From: Candidatus Gastranaerophilales bacterium
Lineage (GTDB): Bacteria; Cyanobacteriota; Vampirovibrionia; Gastranaerophilales; Gastranaerophilaceae
DNA: 56,034 nucleotides
Reading direction: 5' to 3'
Assembly: GCA_944323685.1 (NCBI GenBank)
Contig: CALUTJ010000018.1
Span: forward strand, 1 to 56,034
The notes under the pieces are model-generated. The model ran no database searches. It worked only from the letters and a program-made list of their open reading frames with translations, and was not told the origin of the DNA. Made by a program: the position numbers and the translations under genes. Numbering within the stretch: position 1 is the stretch's first letter; every line of letters begins with the position of its first letter. Shown piece after piece: positions 33,567-43,140 of this stretch.

Positions 33567-35321
33567 TTACATTCTCTCAGGTGCATCCACTGCAAGCAGA
33601 CAGAGGCAGGTTTTTATCACTGTTGACACCGATTTAACAAGCGCAAGTCTTGCTGCGGAAAGTTTTTTGTCGTCCGTTAACACCCTTGAAAATGTGTAAA
33701 ACTGGTGGAAACATCCGGAAAGCTCTTGCAGATATTTGCAAATCATATACGGCGCCCTGTTTTTTGCAGCCATAAGTATCAGCGGTTTGAACTCTTCAAG
33801 TTTGAGTATCAATTTTCTGGCGGAAGCGGTTGATTTTTCGTCTTCAACACTCCACAGAAGGTTTAAGTCGGCTTCTTGTATTGCTTTGTCAAGCTCTGCT
33901 TCTTCAAAAAGCGGGGCTATTGTTTCTTTTGTTTCTACATTGACGCGTTGTGTTTTTGCGTTTCTGAAGATTGAGCAGGCGCGGGCGTGCGCGTATTGCA
34001 CGTAAAACACGGGGTTGTCATCGGTTTTTGATTTTGCAAGCTCTATGTCAAAATCAAGCGTTGTGTCAATACTTCTTATAATCATCCAGTATCTTGTAGC
34101 ATCGACACCTACCTCGTCAATGAGGTCTTCTAACGTAACCATGTTTTTTCTTTTGCCCATTCTTGTGGTTTCACCGTTTAAAACGATGTTAACAAGCTGT
34201 CCGAGCAGAACCTCGAGTTTGTCGGGGTTGTCACCCAGCGCCTCGATTGCGGCTTTCATTCTGGCTACATAACCGTGGTGGTCTGCGCCCCAGATGTTTA
34301 TGAGTTTGTCAAATCCTCTTTGAATTTTGTCGTGGTGATAAGCTATATCTGCCGTCAAATAAGTGTTTGAGCCGTCCGTTTTTTTGAGCACTCTGTCCTG
34401 GTCATCGCCGAAGTTTGAAGATTTGAACCACAAAGCGCCGTCTTTTTCGTAAAGCATGTTAAGCTCTTTCAGCTTGTTGACGCATTTTTCTACTTTACCG
34501 GATTTGTGCAGATCCGTTTCCGAATAAAAGTTGTCAAAATGCGTGTGGAATTTGTTCAACAGTTCTTTTTGCAGCTCAAGCATTCTTGCTTTGGCAAACG
34601 AGCTTAAAACGTCAAGCTGTTCGGGCGTTAAATCTTTTGTTAAGGATTTTGCAAAATCCGGATTTTGTTCGACAAATTCTTTTGCAACAGGTATGAGGTA
34701 GTCACCGGGGTAGTAAGATTTTTTTTCTGCTTCGTCAGAAGGGAAGTCAACTTTTTCGCCAAGCTGCTGCAAAACTCTTATGTGTAAAGAACGTCCGAGA
34801 TTTTTAATCTGGTTTCCGGCATCGTTTATGTAAAATTCCTGATAAACTTCATAACCTGCAAACTTTAAGAGGTTAGCCAGCGCACTGCCCATAGCCGCCC
34901 AGCGCCCGTGACCTATGTGAAAAGGGCCTGTGGGGTTGGCAGAAACGTACTCTAATATAACCTTTTGCCCGGCGCCATAGTCGTTTGAGCCGTAATCGGA
35001 TTTTTGGTTCATAATCTCTTTTACAATTGCGTTGAGAAAAGATTTCCCGGGTTTAAAGTTTATGAATCCCGCTACGGTTGATATTTCGCAATCTTCAATA
35101 TTTATTGCCTCCGCAACTGCCTGTGCAATAGCCGGCGGAGCCATTTTTGCCAGCCTTGCAAGCGAGGAGACGTTTATCGCTATATCGCCGAACTCTTCGT
35201 TTTTAGGAATTTCCGCATTCAAAACAAAGGCGTCATCCTCTTTCATAAAGTTGAGTTTACCTTCTTTTGCCGCTGTTTTGATTGCTTTTGCCGTAACATC
35301 GATAATATATTGTTTTAACAT
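33567..35321 (-). CDS. argS: Arginyl-tRNA synthetase
   Basis: A 584-residue class I synthetase. The N-terminal Add-1 domain covers about 1-110, HIGH is at 135-138 (TGPFHIGHGR), and a KMSKS-like GKRKNMVT lies in the second half, with the DALR anticodon-binding domain at the C-terminus. The sequence ends ...VDAPERM, a typical ArgS end. It is monocistronic, and repeat B copy 3 lies just upstream. Confidence 0.97.
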   Translation of the reverse strand: MLKQYIIDVTAKAIKTAAKEGKLNFMKEDDAFVLNAEIPKNEEFGDIAINVSSLARLAKMAPPAIAQAVAEAINIEDCEISTVAGFINFKPGKSFLNAIVKEIMNQKSDYGSNDYGAGQKVILEYVSANPTGPFHIGHGRWAAMGSALANLLKFAGYEVYQEFYINDAGNQIKNLGRSLHIRVLQQLGEKVDFPSDEAEKKSYYPGDYLIPVAKEFVEQNPDFAKSLTKDLTPEQLDVLSSFAKARMLELQKELLNKFHTHFDNFYSETDLHKSGKVEKCVNKLKELNMLYEKDGALWFKSSNFGDDQDRVLKKTDGSNTYLTADIAYHHDKIQRGFDKLINIWGADHHGYVARMKAAIEALGDNPDKLEVLLGQLVNIVLNGETTRMGKRKNMVTLEDLIDEVGVDATRYWMIIRSIDTTLDFDIELAKSKTDDNPVFYVQYAHARACSIFRNAKTQRVNVETKETIAPLFEEAELDKAIQEADLNLLWSVEDEKSTASARKLILKLEEFKPLILMAAKNRAPYMICKYLQELSGCFHQFYTFSRVLTDDKKLSAARLALVKSVSTVIKTCLCLLAVDAPERM

Positions 35322-35335
35322 AATCCACCCTTATT

Positions 35336-35512
35336 TCTAATCCGGTGCCGCAGTTGGCGCTTCGAGCCTTCGAGCCGTCACTGCTCACCTTTGCCTTCTT
35401 TTTCGGCTGAACTGTGGTGAAGCCTGAAAAATGGCTTCACTATGTGAACAATGTGCCGCTCCAAAAATTCGTTCACGTCGCTTTGCTCCTTATCACGAAT
35501 TTTTCCCGGACA
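35336..35512 (+). repeat. Interspersed repeat B, copy 3 (177 bp)
   Basis: Begins TCTAATCCGGTGCC and ends TCCCGGACA, 177 bp as in the other copies. In the central part, cttcgagccttcgag replaces cctcgagccttcgag of copy 1, which shifts the inner hairpin arms but keeps the overall fold. It lies 14 bp upstream of the argS start codon, so argS would be transcribed from within or through the repeat. Confidence 0.9.
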
Positions 35513-35564
35513 AACTTTGTAAATATACAAAGATTATAGCCAAAACAATATTTTTTTCATATTA

Positions 35565-35729
35565 CTAATTATTTGTTGAACCTGCGAGCATTTTTCTTTT
35601 CATTGCATAGAAATAGAACTTGTCCATTTCGGCCATGCAATCGTCTATTACCCTTATAAGTTCAATTAAATCCTGCTGCATCCTGATATGATTAAGCTGG
35701 TTTTCATCGTATTCGTTATTAAGTTCCAT
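35565..35729 (-). CDS. Small helical hypothetical protein, 54 aa
   Basis: The start at 35729 (MELNNEYDENQ) is chosen because AGGGAG lies 5 bp upstream; an ATG 21 bp further up would lie ahead of that site. The protein is acidic and helical with a Met-rich middle (RMQQDLIELIRVIDDCMAEMDK). No family recognised. It stands between repeat B copy 3 and repeat A copy 4. Confidence 0.6.
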   Translation of the reverse strand: MELNNEYDENQLNHIRMQQDLIELIRVIDDCMAEMDKFYFYAMKRKMLAGSTNN

Positions 35730-35826
35730 GCAAACTCCCTGTTTTTTCAATCACAAATAACAATTTTATTATCGGCATTTGTTTTTTAAACTTTATACTT
35801 TTGATGCGATTTGTTAATTTTTATTA

Positions 35827-36139
35827 AATGTCCGAGTGGGACCTCGCTTGTACCCTAGGGCATCCTGATATGTATGGCTCGTAAACTCGCCAACATCTCA
35901 GGCTAGGAGTGGTACACGGAGTGCGAGTGGCGCCGAGTCTAGCATTTTACGACTCTGCCGAAGAAACAATTAAGTATTGTTTCTGAGAGGTAGACCCCAT
36001 GTACTTTTCCTCCATTCAAAACTTGACATTTAGTCAACTTTTGAACGGAGTCCTTGGGTGCCCAGGTTATAATATGATAGTTGAACTTGTTTTATGCACC
36101 CGTTCAATAAGTTATCGGGGGCAGTTGACTATATGAAAT
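35827..36139 (+). repeat. Interspersed repeat A, copy 4 (313 bp, three added modules)
   Basis: Relative to copy 3 it has three insertions, each a hairpin. At site 1 (about 35853-35908) there is a CCCTAGGG palindrome and a CCTGA/TCAGG stem. At site 3 there is the GAAACAAT/ATTGTTTC module of copy 1. At site 4 (about 36007-36056) there is a long hairpin with arms CTCC...TTGAC/GTCAA...GGAG. The outer stem has GACCCC opposite a GGGGGC variant. Confidence 0.9.
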
Positions 36140-36243
36140 ACCAATTTTTTTTAATTCCAAAATTCTATGTTTTAAAATGCATAATATTTATAAAAAAATC
36201 CCCATAAAACATTGAGGATTCTTAATCTTAGATAAATTTTTAA

Positions 36244-36272
36244 TTGACAAAATACATTAAAATTTTTAATAT
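36244..36272 (+). promoter_or_regulatory. Promoter of rpsA
   Basis: TTGACA (36244-36249), a 17-bp spacer and TAATAT (36267-36272), 44 bp before the rpsA start codon. Confidence 0.75.
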
Positions 36273-36316
36273 TATACTTATAGTAAAATGCTAGGATATT
36301 TAAATGGAGAAAACTA

Positions 36317-37372
36317 ATGGTCACAAAAGCCTACACGGATGACGAATTTGAGTCGTTGATTTCACAGTACGATTACAAATTTCAAAAGGGTGATTTAGTC
36401 AAAGGAATGGTCTGCGGATATGATTCCGAGGGAGTAATCGTTGATATAGGCGCAAAAACGTCAGCCTGTGTTCCGGAAAGAGAAGCAAGAATTGACACTT
36501 CCGTATCAATAGAAGATACCTTGAAAAAAGGCGAAGTCTACGAATTTCTTATCATCAAGGAAGAAGACGACGACGGCAGGTTTATGCTTTCTCACAAAAA
36601 AGTTGCTATGGCTTATGCATGGAAAGAGCTTGAAGAACTTAAAGATAAAGACGAAACAATTGAAGGCACGGTTGTTTCAGTTGTCAAAGGCGGTGTTCTT
36701 GTTGAGGTTAAGGGTGTAAGGGGCTTTGTTCCTTCAAGCCACTTAAGGGCAAAAGATACCGAAAATATTGTCGGTCAAAAAATTGAGCTCAAGATTCTGT
36801 CGCTTGACCCGGCACAGAACAACTTTATTCTTTCAAACAAAAAAGTATACGCAGACAACATTGAAGAATCAAAAGAAAATATGTTCTCTAACCTTGAGGT
36901 CGGTCAGGTTGTCAAGGGTGAAGTTGTACGTATTACTGATTTCGGTGCGTTTATTGATATCGGCGGTATGGACGGCTTGCTTCCGCTTTCTCAAATGTCG
37001 TGGCGCTGGGTTGATCATCCGTCAGATGTGTTAAAAATTGCTGACACAATCAACGTGGAAATCATCGGCATCGACCACGACAAACAGCGAGTCAGCCTGA
37101 GTTTGAAAAATCTTGAGGCAGACCCGTGGATTGAAGCTAAAAAACAAATTAAAGAAGGCGACAATGTTGAAGGTACCATTACAAGAATCAAACATTTCGG
37201 GGCATTTGTTGAGGTGTTTGCAGGTGTCGAAGCTCTTCTTCCTAACAACGAAGTCGTTGAATACCAGAATAAAAACAACTGCATTCTGGCTCCGGGGGAT
37301 AAAATTAAAACAACTATTATTAAATTTAACCCCGATGACAGAAGAATCAGCTTGAGTATTAATGCCGAATAG
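36317..37372 (+). CDS. rpsA: 30S ribosomal protein S1
   Basis: A 351-residue RNA-binding protein with four S1 (OB-fold) domains at about residues 20-90, 107-170, 192-262 and 277-347. Domain 3 (GQVVKGEVVRITDFGAFIDI, then GLLPLSQMS) is the most typical. It is shorter than the six-domain S1 of proteobacteria and close in size to S1 of cyanobacteria and Gram-positive bacteria. It helps mRNA bind the 30S subunit. AGGAG-like ATGGAG precedes the start codon. Confidence 0.92.
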   Translation: MVTKAYTDDEFESLISQYDYKFQKGDLVKGMVCGYDSEGVIVDIGAKTSACVPEREARIDTSVSIEDTLKKGEVYEFLIIKEEDDDGRFMLSHKKVAMAYAWKELEELKDKDETIEGTVVSVVKGGVLVEVKGVRGFVPSSHLRAKDTENIVGQKIELKILSLDPAQNNFILSNKKVYADNIEESKENMFSNLEVGQVVKGEVVRITDFGAFIDIGGMDGLLPLSQMSWRWVDHPSDVLKIADTINVEIIGIDHDKQRVSLSLKNLEADPWIEAKKQIKEGDNVEGTITRIKHFGAFVEVFAGVEALLPNNEVVEYQNKNNCILAPGDKIKTTIIKFNPDDRRISLSINAE

Positions 37373-37392
37373 TTATTAAAAATAAAAACAAG

Positions 37393-37424
37393 ACCCGCTG
37401 CGCTGCATTTCCGGCGGGTTTTGT
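37393..37424 (+). terminator. Terminator after rpsA
   Basis: Arms ACCCGC and GCGGGT with a T-rich tail (TTTGTTTTG), about 20 bp after the rpsA stop. Confidence 0.7.
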
Positions 37425-37600
37425 TTTGTATAATTTGTTTGTATCAGGTGCCGGATTTGTTTTGCTACGCTGCTCTTCGCAGAGTTCCGGCCGGATTTTT
37501 TGCGCGCGACCCCCCGAAAAGCTATTGTCATCATCCAGGTCGGGTGATTATATAAAATTTTTGTTTTTTGTATAATATTAAAAAACACGAAAGGTTTTAA

Positions 37601-38245
37601 ATGCTTGAACATATACATTCATTTTTAGGATATTTTTCAAAACTGTTTGTTACCCTAGACGGTATCGGGCTGGCCCCTGTTTTTATAGCGTTGACGGCTA
37701 ATACAAAGGCAAAATGGCGTAATATTATGATGAACAAAGCCATTGTAATTGCGTTTTTTATTCTGCTGTTTTTCGCGTACACTGGGTCTGTCGTACTTGA
37801 TTTGCTGGATATAAGCCTTACCGCATTAAAGATAGCAGGCGGTATATTGCTTTTGATAATGGCAATTGATCTTGTATTGGGCAACCCCGAACCTGCAATG
37901 AATAACGAAAACAAAGAAGAACGCAAAGAATCGATGCGCAGAAAAGACATATCCGTCTTTCCCCTTGCAATACCTTTGCTTTCCGGCCCGGCTACGATTA
38001 CAATGCTTACAATATGTATGAAAAATGCTCAGGGAATGCCGTTTGAACGTTCATTGATTATAGCAGCGCTTGCGGTTAACCTGCTTGTTGTCTGGTTGAT
38101 TTTAAAATTTTCGTCCACTGTAAGCAGGATGTTAGGCAAAACCGGTGTAAGCGTAATAAACAGAATAGTCGGAATATTGCTGGCTGCAATGTCATGTGAA
38201 TTTTTGATTAACGGCCTTGTTGAAATACTAAAACAGGCAAGATAA
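37601..38245 (+). CDS. MarC-family integral membrane protein
   Basis: A 214-residue protein with six predicted membrane helices. The family pattern is clear: the LFVTLDGIGLAPVFIALT start, the helix LKIAGGILLLIMAIDLVLG near residues 70-88, and FPLAIPLLSGPATITMLTI near 125-143. MarC proteins (UPF0056) sit in the inner membrane; their transport role is unknown. Ribosome binding site CGAAAGG present. The 225-bp gap upstream holds the rpsA terminator and nothing else I can identify. Confidence 0.88.
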   Translation: MLEHIHSFLGYFSKLFVTLDGIGLAPVFIALTANTKAKWRNIMMNKAIVIAFFILLFFAYTGSVVLDLLDISLTALKIAGGILLLIMAIDLVLGNPEPAMNNENKEERKESMRRKDISVFPLAIPLLSGPATITMLTICMKNAQGMPFERSLIIAALAVNLLVVWLILKFSSTVSRMLGKTGVSVINRIVGILLAAMSCEFLINGLVEILKQAR

Positions 38246-38328
38246 TTATTTTTGGTTTAATATATAAAAACACGGCATGCAAAATTTGTTATTAAAGCGG
38301 ATTAACTGGCCTGTGACAGGGTATAAAA

Positions 38329-39243
38329 ATGGATAAAGCTCAAATAATACAAAAGATTAATAAACTAAAAAAAGAAAAAAACGCAATCGTACTGGCGCAT
38401 ACGTATCAGAATATTGAAATTGACGAGGTTGCTGATTTTTCAGGTGATTCTTTGTACCTTAGCCGTCAGGCAGCGGCAGCAAATGCTGATATTATTGTGT
38501 TTGCCGGCGTATATTTTATGGCTGAAACCGCAAAAATACTTTCGCCTGACAAGACAGTTCTTTTGCCTAATCTTTCCGCCGGATGTGCCATGGCTGATAA
38601 GATTAATGCAGCGCAGCTTAGAGAATTCAAAAAAAATTACCCCAGCCTGCCTGTTGTTTGTTATGTCAATTCGACAGCGGAGGTTAAAGCCGAATCGGAT
38701 ATTTGCTGCACAAGCGCCAATGCTTTAAATGTCGTAAAATCACTTAACGCTAAAGAAGTGCTGTTTGTGCCGGATAAACACCTCGGGGCTTATGCTCAAT
38801 CACAAATAGAAGGTGTTAAAGTAATAACTTACCCCGGCTTTTGCCCCGTTCATCATGCCATTACTGTTGATGATATAAAAGATAAAAAGCTTCTCTATCC
38901 TGACGCAAAAGTCATGGTTCACCCCGAATGTCCCGATGCTGTTACCCAAACGGCTGATTTTGTCGGCTCGACAACTGCCATTATCAAGGCGGTAAAACAA
39001 AGTAAAGCTCAGGAGTTTATCATTGTTACGGAAAAAGGTGTCGTACAAAGACTTGAGAGAGATTGTCCGGATAAAAAGTTTGTACTTATTAACGAAAAAG
39101 CAGTCTGCGAAACAATGAAACTGCTGCATCTTGAGGATATATTGCGTTCGCTTGAAAATAACGAGTACGAGATTAAGGTTGATGAAAAAATTGCTGCGCG
39201 CGCATTAAAGTCTATAGACAGAATGATAAGCATAAACGCGTAA
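38329..39243 (+). CDS. nadA: Quinolinate synthase
   Basis: A 304-residue enzyme that condenses iminoaspartate with dihydroxyacetone phosphate in NAD synthesis. The three cluster-binding cysteines are Cys86 (SAGCAMAD), Cys172 (PGFCPVHH) and Cys260 (EKAVCETMK), the expected set for the oxygen-sensitive 4Fe-4S enzyme. nadB and nadC are not next to it. It follows the MarC gene by 83 bp. Confidence 0.95.
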   Translation: MDKAQIIQKINKLKKEKNAIVLAHTYQNIEIDEVADFSGDSLYLSRQAAAANADIIVFAGVYFMAETAKILSPDKTVLLPNLSAGCAMADKINAAQLREFKKNYPSLPVVCYVNSTAEVKAESDICCTSANALNVVKSLNAKEVLFVPDKHLGAYAQSQIEGVKVITYPGFCPVHHAITVDDIKDKKLLYPDAKVMVHPECPDAVTQTADFVGSTTAIIKAVKQSKAQEFIIVTEKGVVQRLERDCPDKKFVLINEKAVCETMKLLHLEDILRSLENNEYEIKVDEKIAARALKSIDRMISINA

Positions 39244-39347
39244 ATGATTGTGCAGGCAAAAACAAAAAAGGTCATGCCTGTTTAACTGTTGTGCAAAGGT
39301 TATTGCCGTAGTTTTTGCTAAAAAATAATAAAAAAAACGCAAAAAAA

Positions 39348-39420
39348 ACGAGGGGTTTTGTAATCTCCGGACATCTTGCGATATCTAAAATATTACATCC
39401 CGACCCTCGTAAGGTTTTTA
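39348..39420 (+). other. Long structured hairpin downstream of nadA
   Basis: ACGAGGG (39348-39354) pairs with CCCTCGT (39404-39410), and inside it TGTAAT pairs with ATTACA around a loop of about 25 nt. A short T run follows. It could be the nadA terminator with an unusually large loop, or a structured 5' leader of the ribF transcript. The rest of the 392-bp gap between nadA and ribF shows no gene. Confidence 0.45.
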
Positions 39421-39635
39421 CACTAGCCGAAACATTAATAACACATTTATTATAACACTTATTACATAACTTTGCAAATACATGGTTTAATATGTTAATT
39501 AATATTACGAATTTAGTAATAATTCTTATATATTTCTATTGCATAAATATATACGCTCTTTGGTGGGACATAACGCTTTTTGTATATTTTTACAAAACTG
39601 TTGAAAATAGAATAACTATAAAATAATATAGTTAC

Positions 39636-40547
39636 ATGCATATTTTAGAAAAATTAGATTACAATCCGGATTTATCGATTTGCCTCGGATTCTTTGACGG
39701 AGTTCATCAGGGGCATAAAGTTGTGCTAAAAAATGCAGTGAATCTCGCCGGACAAAACGGTTTGAAGTCTGCCGTGATAACGTTTAAAGAGCATCCGCTT
39801 TGCTATTTGCAAAACAGAACCCCGCGCTATATCATTCCGCCTGAAGACAGGCTTGAGCTTATTGCTCAACAGGGTATTGATTACATATACCTGCTTGATT
39901 TTGATGAAGAAATTGCGGATTTGATTGCGTATGACTATTTAAAAGATGTAATAGTTAAGTATTTCCGCCCTAAATTTATAACAACCGGCTTTAACCATTA
40001 TTTCGGTGCCGGCAAAAAGGGTGATTCGGGCATGCTCAGGGCTTATCAAAACGAGTACGGATATAAATATTTTGAAATTCCGCCGATAACATACGAAAAT
40101 ACGCTGATAAGCAGTTCCAAAATACGACAGCTTGTGACGGAAGGCAGTATGGAGAATATAAAAAATCTGCTCGGGTGTGATTTTTATATAAAAGGCAGAG
40201 TTGTCACTGGCAACAGGATTGGCAGAACAATTTCTTTTCCAACGGCAAATCTTGAATATCCCGATAACATTATAAAAGCCTCAAGAGGAGCTTATGTCGC
40301 AATGACCGAATTTGACGGAGAAAAGTATCCGTCAATAGTTAACCTCGGCAAGCGTCCGACTGTTCAGGGCGCGCACAATGTTCTGTTAGAGGCGCATCTG
40401 CTTGATTTTAACGGAAATCTTTACGATAAAGACATTAAAGTCAGTCTGCTGAAAAAAATAAGAGACGAACAAAAGTTTGACTCTCTGCCGGCTTTAAAAC
40501 AGCAGCTTGTTAAAGATGAACAGTCCGCAAGAGAGTTTTTCAAGTAG
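39636..40547 (+). CDS. ribF: Bifunctional riboflavin kinase / FAD synthetase
   Basis: A 303-residue enzyme making FMN and FAD. The N-terminal nucleotidyltransferase has GFFDGVHQGH (18-27); the C-terminal flavokinase domain starts near residue 183 with GRVVTGNRIGRTISFPTANL. No ribosome binding site is seen and TATAAAATAATAT lies close before the ATG, so a short or absent leader is likely. ribH lies 4 kb further on the other strand. Confidence 0.95.
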   Translation: MHILEKLDYNPDLSICLGFFDGVHQGHKVVLKNAVNLAGQNGLKSAVITFKEHPLCYLQNRTPRYIIPPEDRLELIAQQGIDYIYLLDFDEEIADLIAYDYLKDVIVKYFRPKFITTGFNHYFGAGKKGDSGMLRAYQNEYGYKYFEIPPITYENTLISSSKIRQLVTEGSMENIKNLLGCDFYIKGRVVTGNRIGRTISFPTANLEYPDNIIKASRGAYVAMTEFDGEKYPSIVNLGKRPTVQGAHNVLLEAHLLDFNGNLYDKDIKVSLLKKIRDEQKFDSLPALKQQLVKDEQSAREFFK

Positions 40548-40572
40548 TCGAAGGTTTCAGGCTGTTAAACGA

Positions 40573-41306
40573 ACTGTCTGAGTAGAACCTCGCTTGTACC
40601 CGAAGGGCATCCTGATATGTATGGCTAGTAAACTGAGCTGTACCCTCAAAAAAATAATCAATAAGCAGGTCAATTTCAAAAACAGTTAGTTATTAAAACT
40701 CGATTATGTCTTTATGTTCCACCCATTCTTTGGAGCAAAGAACGGGTGGAGCCCAAGAAACTCCCGACCTGCTGTTACGTTCATACAGAAAGTAACACAA
40801 ACCAGTGCTCGGCAACTCGGGCTATATAAATTGCTCTCCTTCATTAAATTAAAGAGTTTGTTATATTTACATAGCCCTCAAACAAACCTCGCTTGTAGTT
40901 GTTTGGCGGAATCGAACGGGGCTTTGCCCCATGCGTAGGCGGACGTTACTCCGCCGGAGCGTTCGTATTCCAAGACTATTTTTATCGTTATACGGCACGC
41001 AAAAGCTACGCTTTTGACTTAGCCTGCCTCTATGCAAAACGTGCCACCGGCACCTTTTGCACAGAGTTCTTACAAAGGTCGGAGATGTTGCAATATTCTC
41101 TATTTCAAGTGTTTTTTCTTTTATTGCCTACTTATTAATTCCATTTTTTTTGAGACACTTCAAATCTCGCCAATATCTCAGGCTAGGAGTGGTACACACT
41201 CTGCCGAACAAACGATTGTGTATCGTTTGTGAGAGGAGCTAAGACAGATACGTAGTATCTGCTTGCCGTATAGTTATTATATCGGGGTCAGTTGACTATA
41301 TGAAAT
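40573..41306 (+). repeat. Interspersed repeat A, copy 5 (about 734 bp, with nested insertions)
   Basis: The left end (ctgtctgagtagaacctcgc) and right end (GTTGACTATATGAAAT) match the family. The site-1 module of copy 4 is present but split: its left half ends near 40635 and its right half (ccaatatctcaggctaggag) resumes at about 41168, with about 530 bp in between. That insert is full of near-perfect palindromes (40719-40749, 40918-40930, 41000-41016, 41033-41061). The GACCCC half of the core is lost and replaced by a CAGATAC/GTATCTG hairpin (41245-41261). No believable gene lies here. Confidence 0.85.
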
Positions 41307-41340
41307 TTATGCAGCACCCGCAGAATAACCGCGGGCATGT

Positions 41341-42702
41341 TTAGAAAACATTTGTTTTTGTAATGTTTTTGAACTTTGTTATGCTTCCCTGGAACAGCAA
41401 ATCTATTGAACCGACGGCGCCGTTTCTGTGTTTTGCGATGATAACCTCTGCTTTTCCGCGGTTTTCTGTATTTTCTTTGTTGTAATACTCATCACGGTAA
41501 ATAAACATAATAATGTCGGCATCCTGTTCAATAGCACCGGATTCTCTAAGGTCTGACATCATCGGGTGTTTGTCGGGGCGGGATTCTACTGCACGAGACA
41601 GCTGTGAAAGCGCAATAACAGGTACGTTGAGTTCTCTCGCAAGACTTTTTAAACCTCTTGAAATACCTGAAATCTGCTGGTTTCTGTCCTCTTTGTTGCC
41701 GCCTTCCATAAGCTGCAAGTAGTCTATTACAACAAGCCCTATTTCTTTGCGCTCCATTGCCAGACGTCTGCATTTTGCGCGGACTTCCATTACCGTGGCA
41801 CCCGGTTTGTCATCAATATACAAAGGTGCGTCTGCAAAGTGGTTCATTGCAATGGTAAGTTTTTCCCAGTCCGAAGCATGCATATTGCCGGTTTTAAGCT
41901 TGTGTGTGTCAACCTCTGCCTCAGAACACAGCATACGCTGCACCAGCTGCTCTTTTGACATTTCAAGAGAAAAAATAGCAACCGTCTTTTGGGCTTTTAA
42001 GGCAACGTTTTGTGCAATATTTAGCGCAAGGGCTGTTTTACCCATTGAAGGACGAGCCGCAAGTATTATGAGGTCTGATTTTTGAAGCCCAGAGGTCATG
42101 TTATCCAAATCATAAAAACCGGTAGGCACGCCGGTCAGTTCATCTCTGTGCTCGTATCTGTAAGAAATCTGCTCGTAGCTTGTAAGCACCAAATCTTTAA
42201 CAGACACAAGGTCGCTTGTCGTTTTTTGCTGCGCTATATTGAAGATAAGTTTTTCCGCATTATCAAGCGTAGCCTCTGTCGGCATATTGTCGTAAGCCAT
42301 TTCGACAATCTCTGCGCCCGCGTTAATGAGTTCGCGCTTTATTGCTTTTTCCTGAACGATTTTTGCGTAATACTCAATATTGGCCGTGGTAGTGACATTC
42401 AATGCAAGGTCGTTTATATATGCCCTGCCGCCGACCAGTTCCAGTTTGTCGTTTTCGTTCAAACGTTCCGATACTGTAACAATATCTATAGCCTGATTCT
42501 TATTGAATAATTCGACTATCGCATCGTATATAACCTTATTTGCAGGCTTGTAAAAGCTGGCAGGTGTGAGCATGTCTGCCACTTTGTTAAAACATACTGG
42601 GTTTGCAAGTACAGCACCGAGGATTGCTTCCTCTGCCTCAATATTTTGAGGCGGCATTTTTTGAAGTTTACCCTCATTTGTTTTTACAAGACTGTTCTGC
42701 AA
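41341..42702 (-). CDS. dnaB: Replicative DNA helicase DnaB
   Basis: A 453-residue hexameric helicase that opens the replication fork. The N-terminal domain (about 15-120) starts PPQNIEAEEAILGA; the RecA-like domain has Walker A ARPSMGKTAL (216-225), Walker B VVIDYLQLM and the DnaB motif SQLSRAVESRPDKHPMMSDL. The C-terminus is normal and no intein is present. Confidence 0.97.
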   Translation of the reverse strand: MQNSLVKTNEGKLQKMPPQNIEAEEAILGAVLANPVCFNKVADMLTPASFYKPANKVIYDAIVELFNKNQAIDIVTVSERLNENDKLELVGGRAYINDLALNVTTTANIEYYAKIVQEKAIKRELINAGAEIVEMAYDNMPTEATLDNAEKLIFNIAQQKTTSDLVSVKDLVLTSYEQISYRYEHRDELTGVPTGFYDLDNMTSGLQKSDLIILAARPSMGKTALALNIAQNVALKAQKTVAIFSLEMSKEQLVQRMLCSEAEVDTHKLKTGNMHASDWEKLTIAMNHFADAPLYIDDKPGATVMEVRAKCRRLAMERKEIGLVVIDYLQLMEGGNKEDRNQQISGISRGLKSLARELNVPVIALSQLSRAVESRPDKHPMMSDLRESGAIEQDADIIMFIYRDEYYNKENTENRGKAEVIIAKHRNGAVGSIDLLFQGSITKFKNITKTNVF

Positions 42703-42834
42703 TATTAAATCCTTCCTTTTGGAATATTATATGTTACTCAAAAATTTTATTCATTAAAAATTAAGAAAATTAAACAATAGGATAATGCAAAAAATGTAAA
42801 AACGGTAAAAATTGTTACCATACAGGAGAATGTT

Positions 42835-43140
42835 ATGTACAAAAAAATAATTAACCCCAAACAGGAGCTAGAATACAGACAAGACGGCATAGACAACAAA
42901 TATTTGATTAACGAAGGCAGCCGTGCCATAGGGCTTTTTGCAATGACTAAAGACCAGCAGGTGCCGGCTCAAATGGCTATGCAGGATATATGTTTTTATG
43001 TTATAGAAGGTACCCTGCAAATAAATGCGGAAGAAAAAACCTTCCTGCTTGAGGAAGGTTTTTTGATTTTGATACCTAAAAACTGTGCTTATACCTTAAA
43101 GGTTATAGAAAATACAAAGATTTTAACCGCCAGATTATGA
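42835..43140 (+). CDS. Small cupin-domain protein, 101 aa
   Basis: A single cupin-type beta barrel: an IGLFAMTKDQQVPAQMAMQDICFYVIEGTLQI segment of motif 1 and GFLILIPKNCAYTLKV of motif 2. The usual metal-binding histidines of motif 1 are replaced (QVPAQMA), so it probably does not bind metal in the classic way. CAGGAGA gives a strong ribosome binding site. It is a single gene converging with the DUF4013 pair. Function unknown. Confidence 0.78.
   Translation: MYKKIINPKQELEYRQDGIDNKYLINEGSRAIGLFAMTKDQQVPAQMAMQDICFYVIEGTLQINAEEKTFLLEEGFLILIPKNCAYTLKVIENTKILTARL

Noticed and set aside
40714-41242. Four open frames of 61-79 codons inside repeat A copy 5
   Set aside because: They lie on top of palindromes and repeat sequence, have no ribosome binding sites, and their translations show no natural composition. 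They are by-products of GC-richer non-coding repeats.
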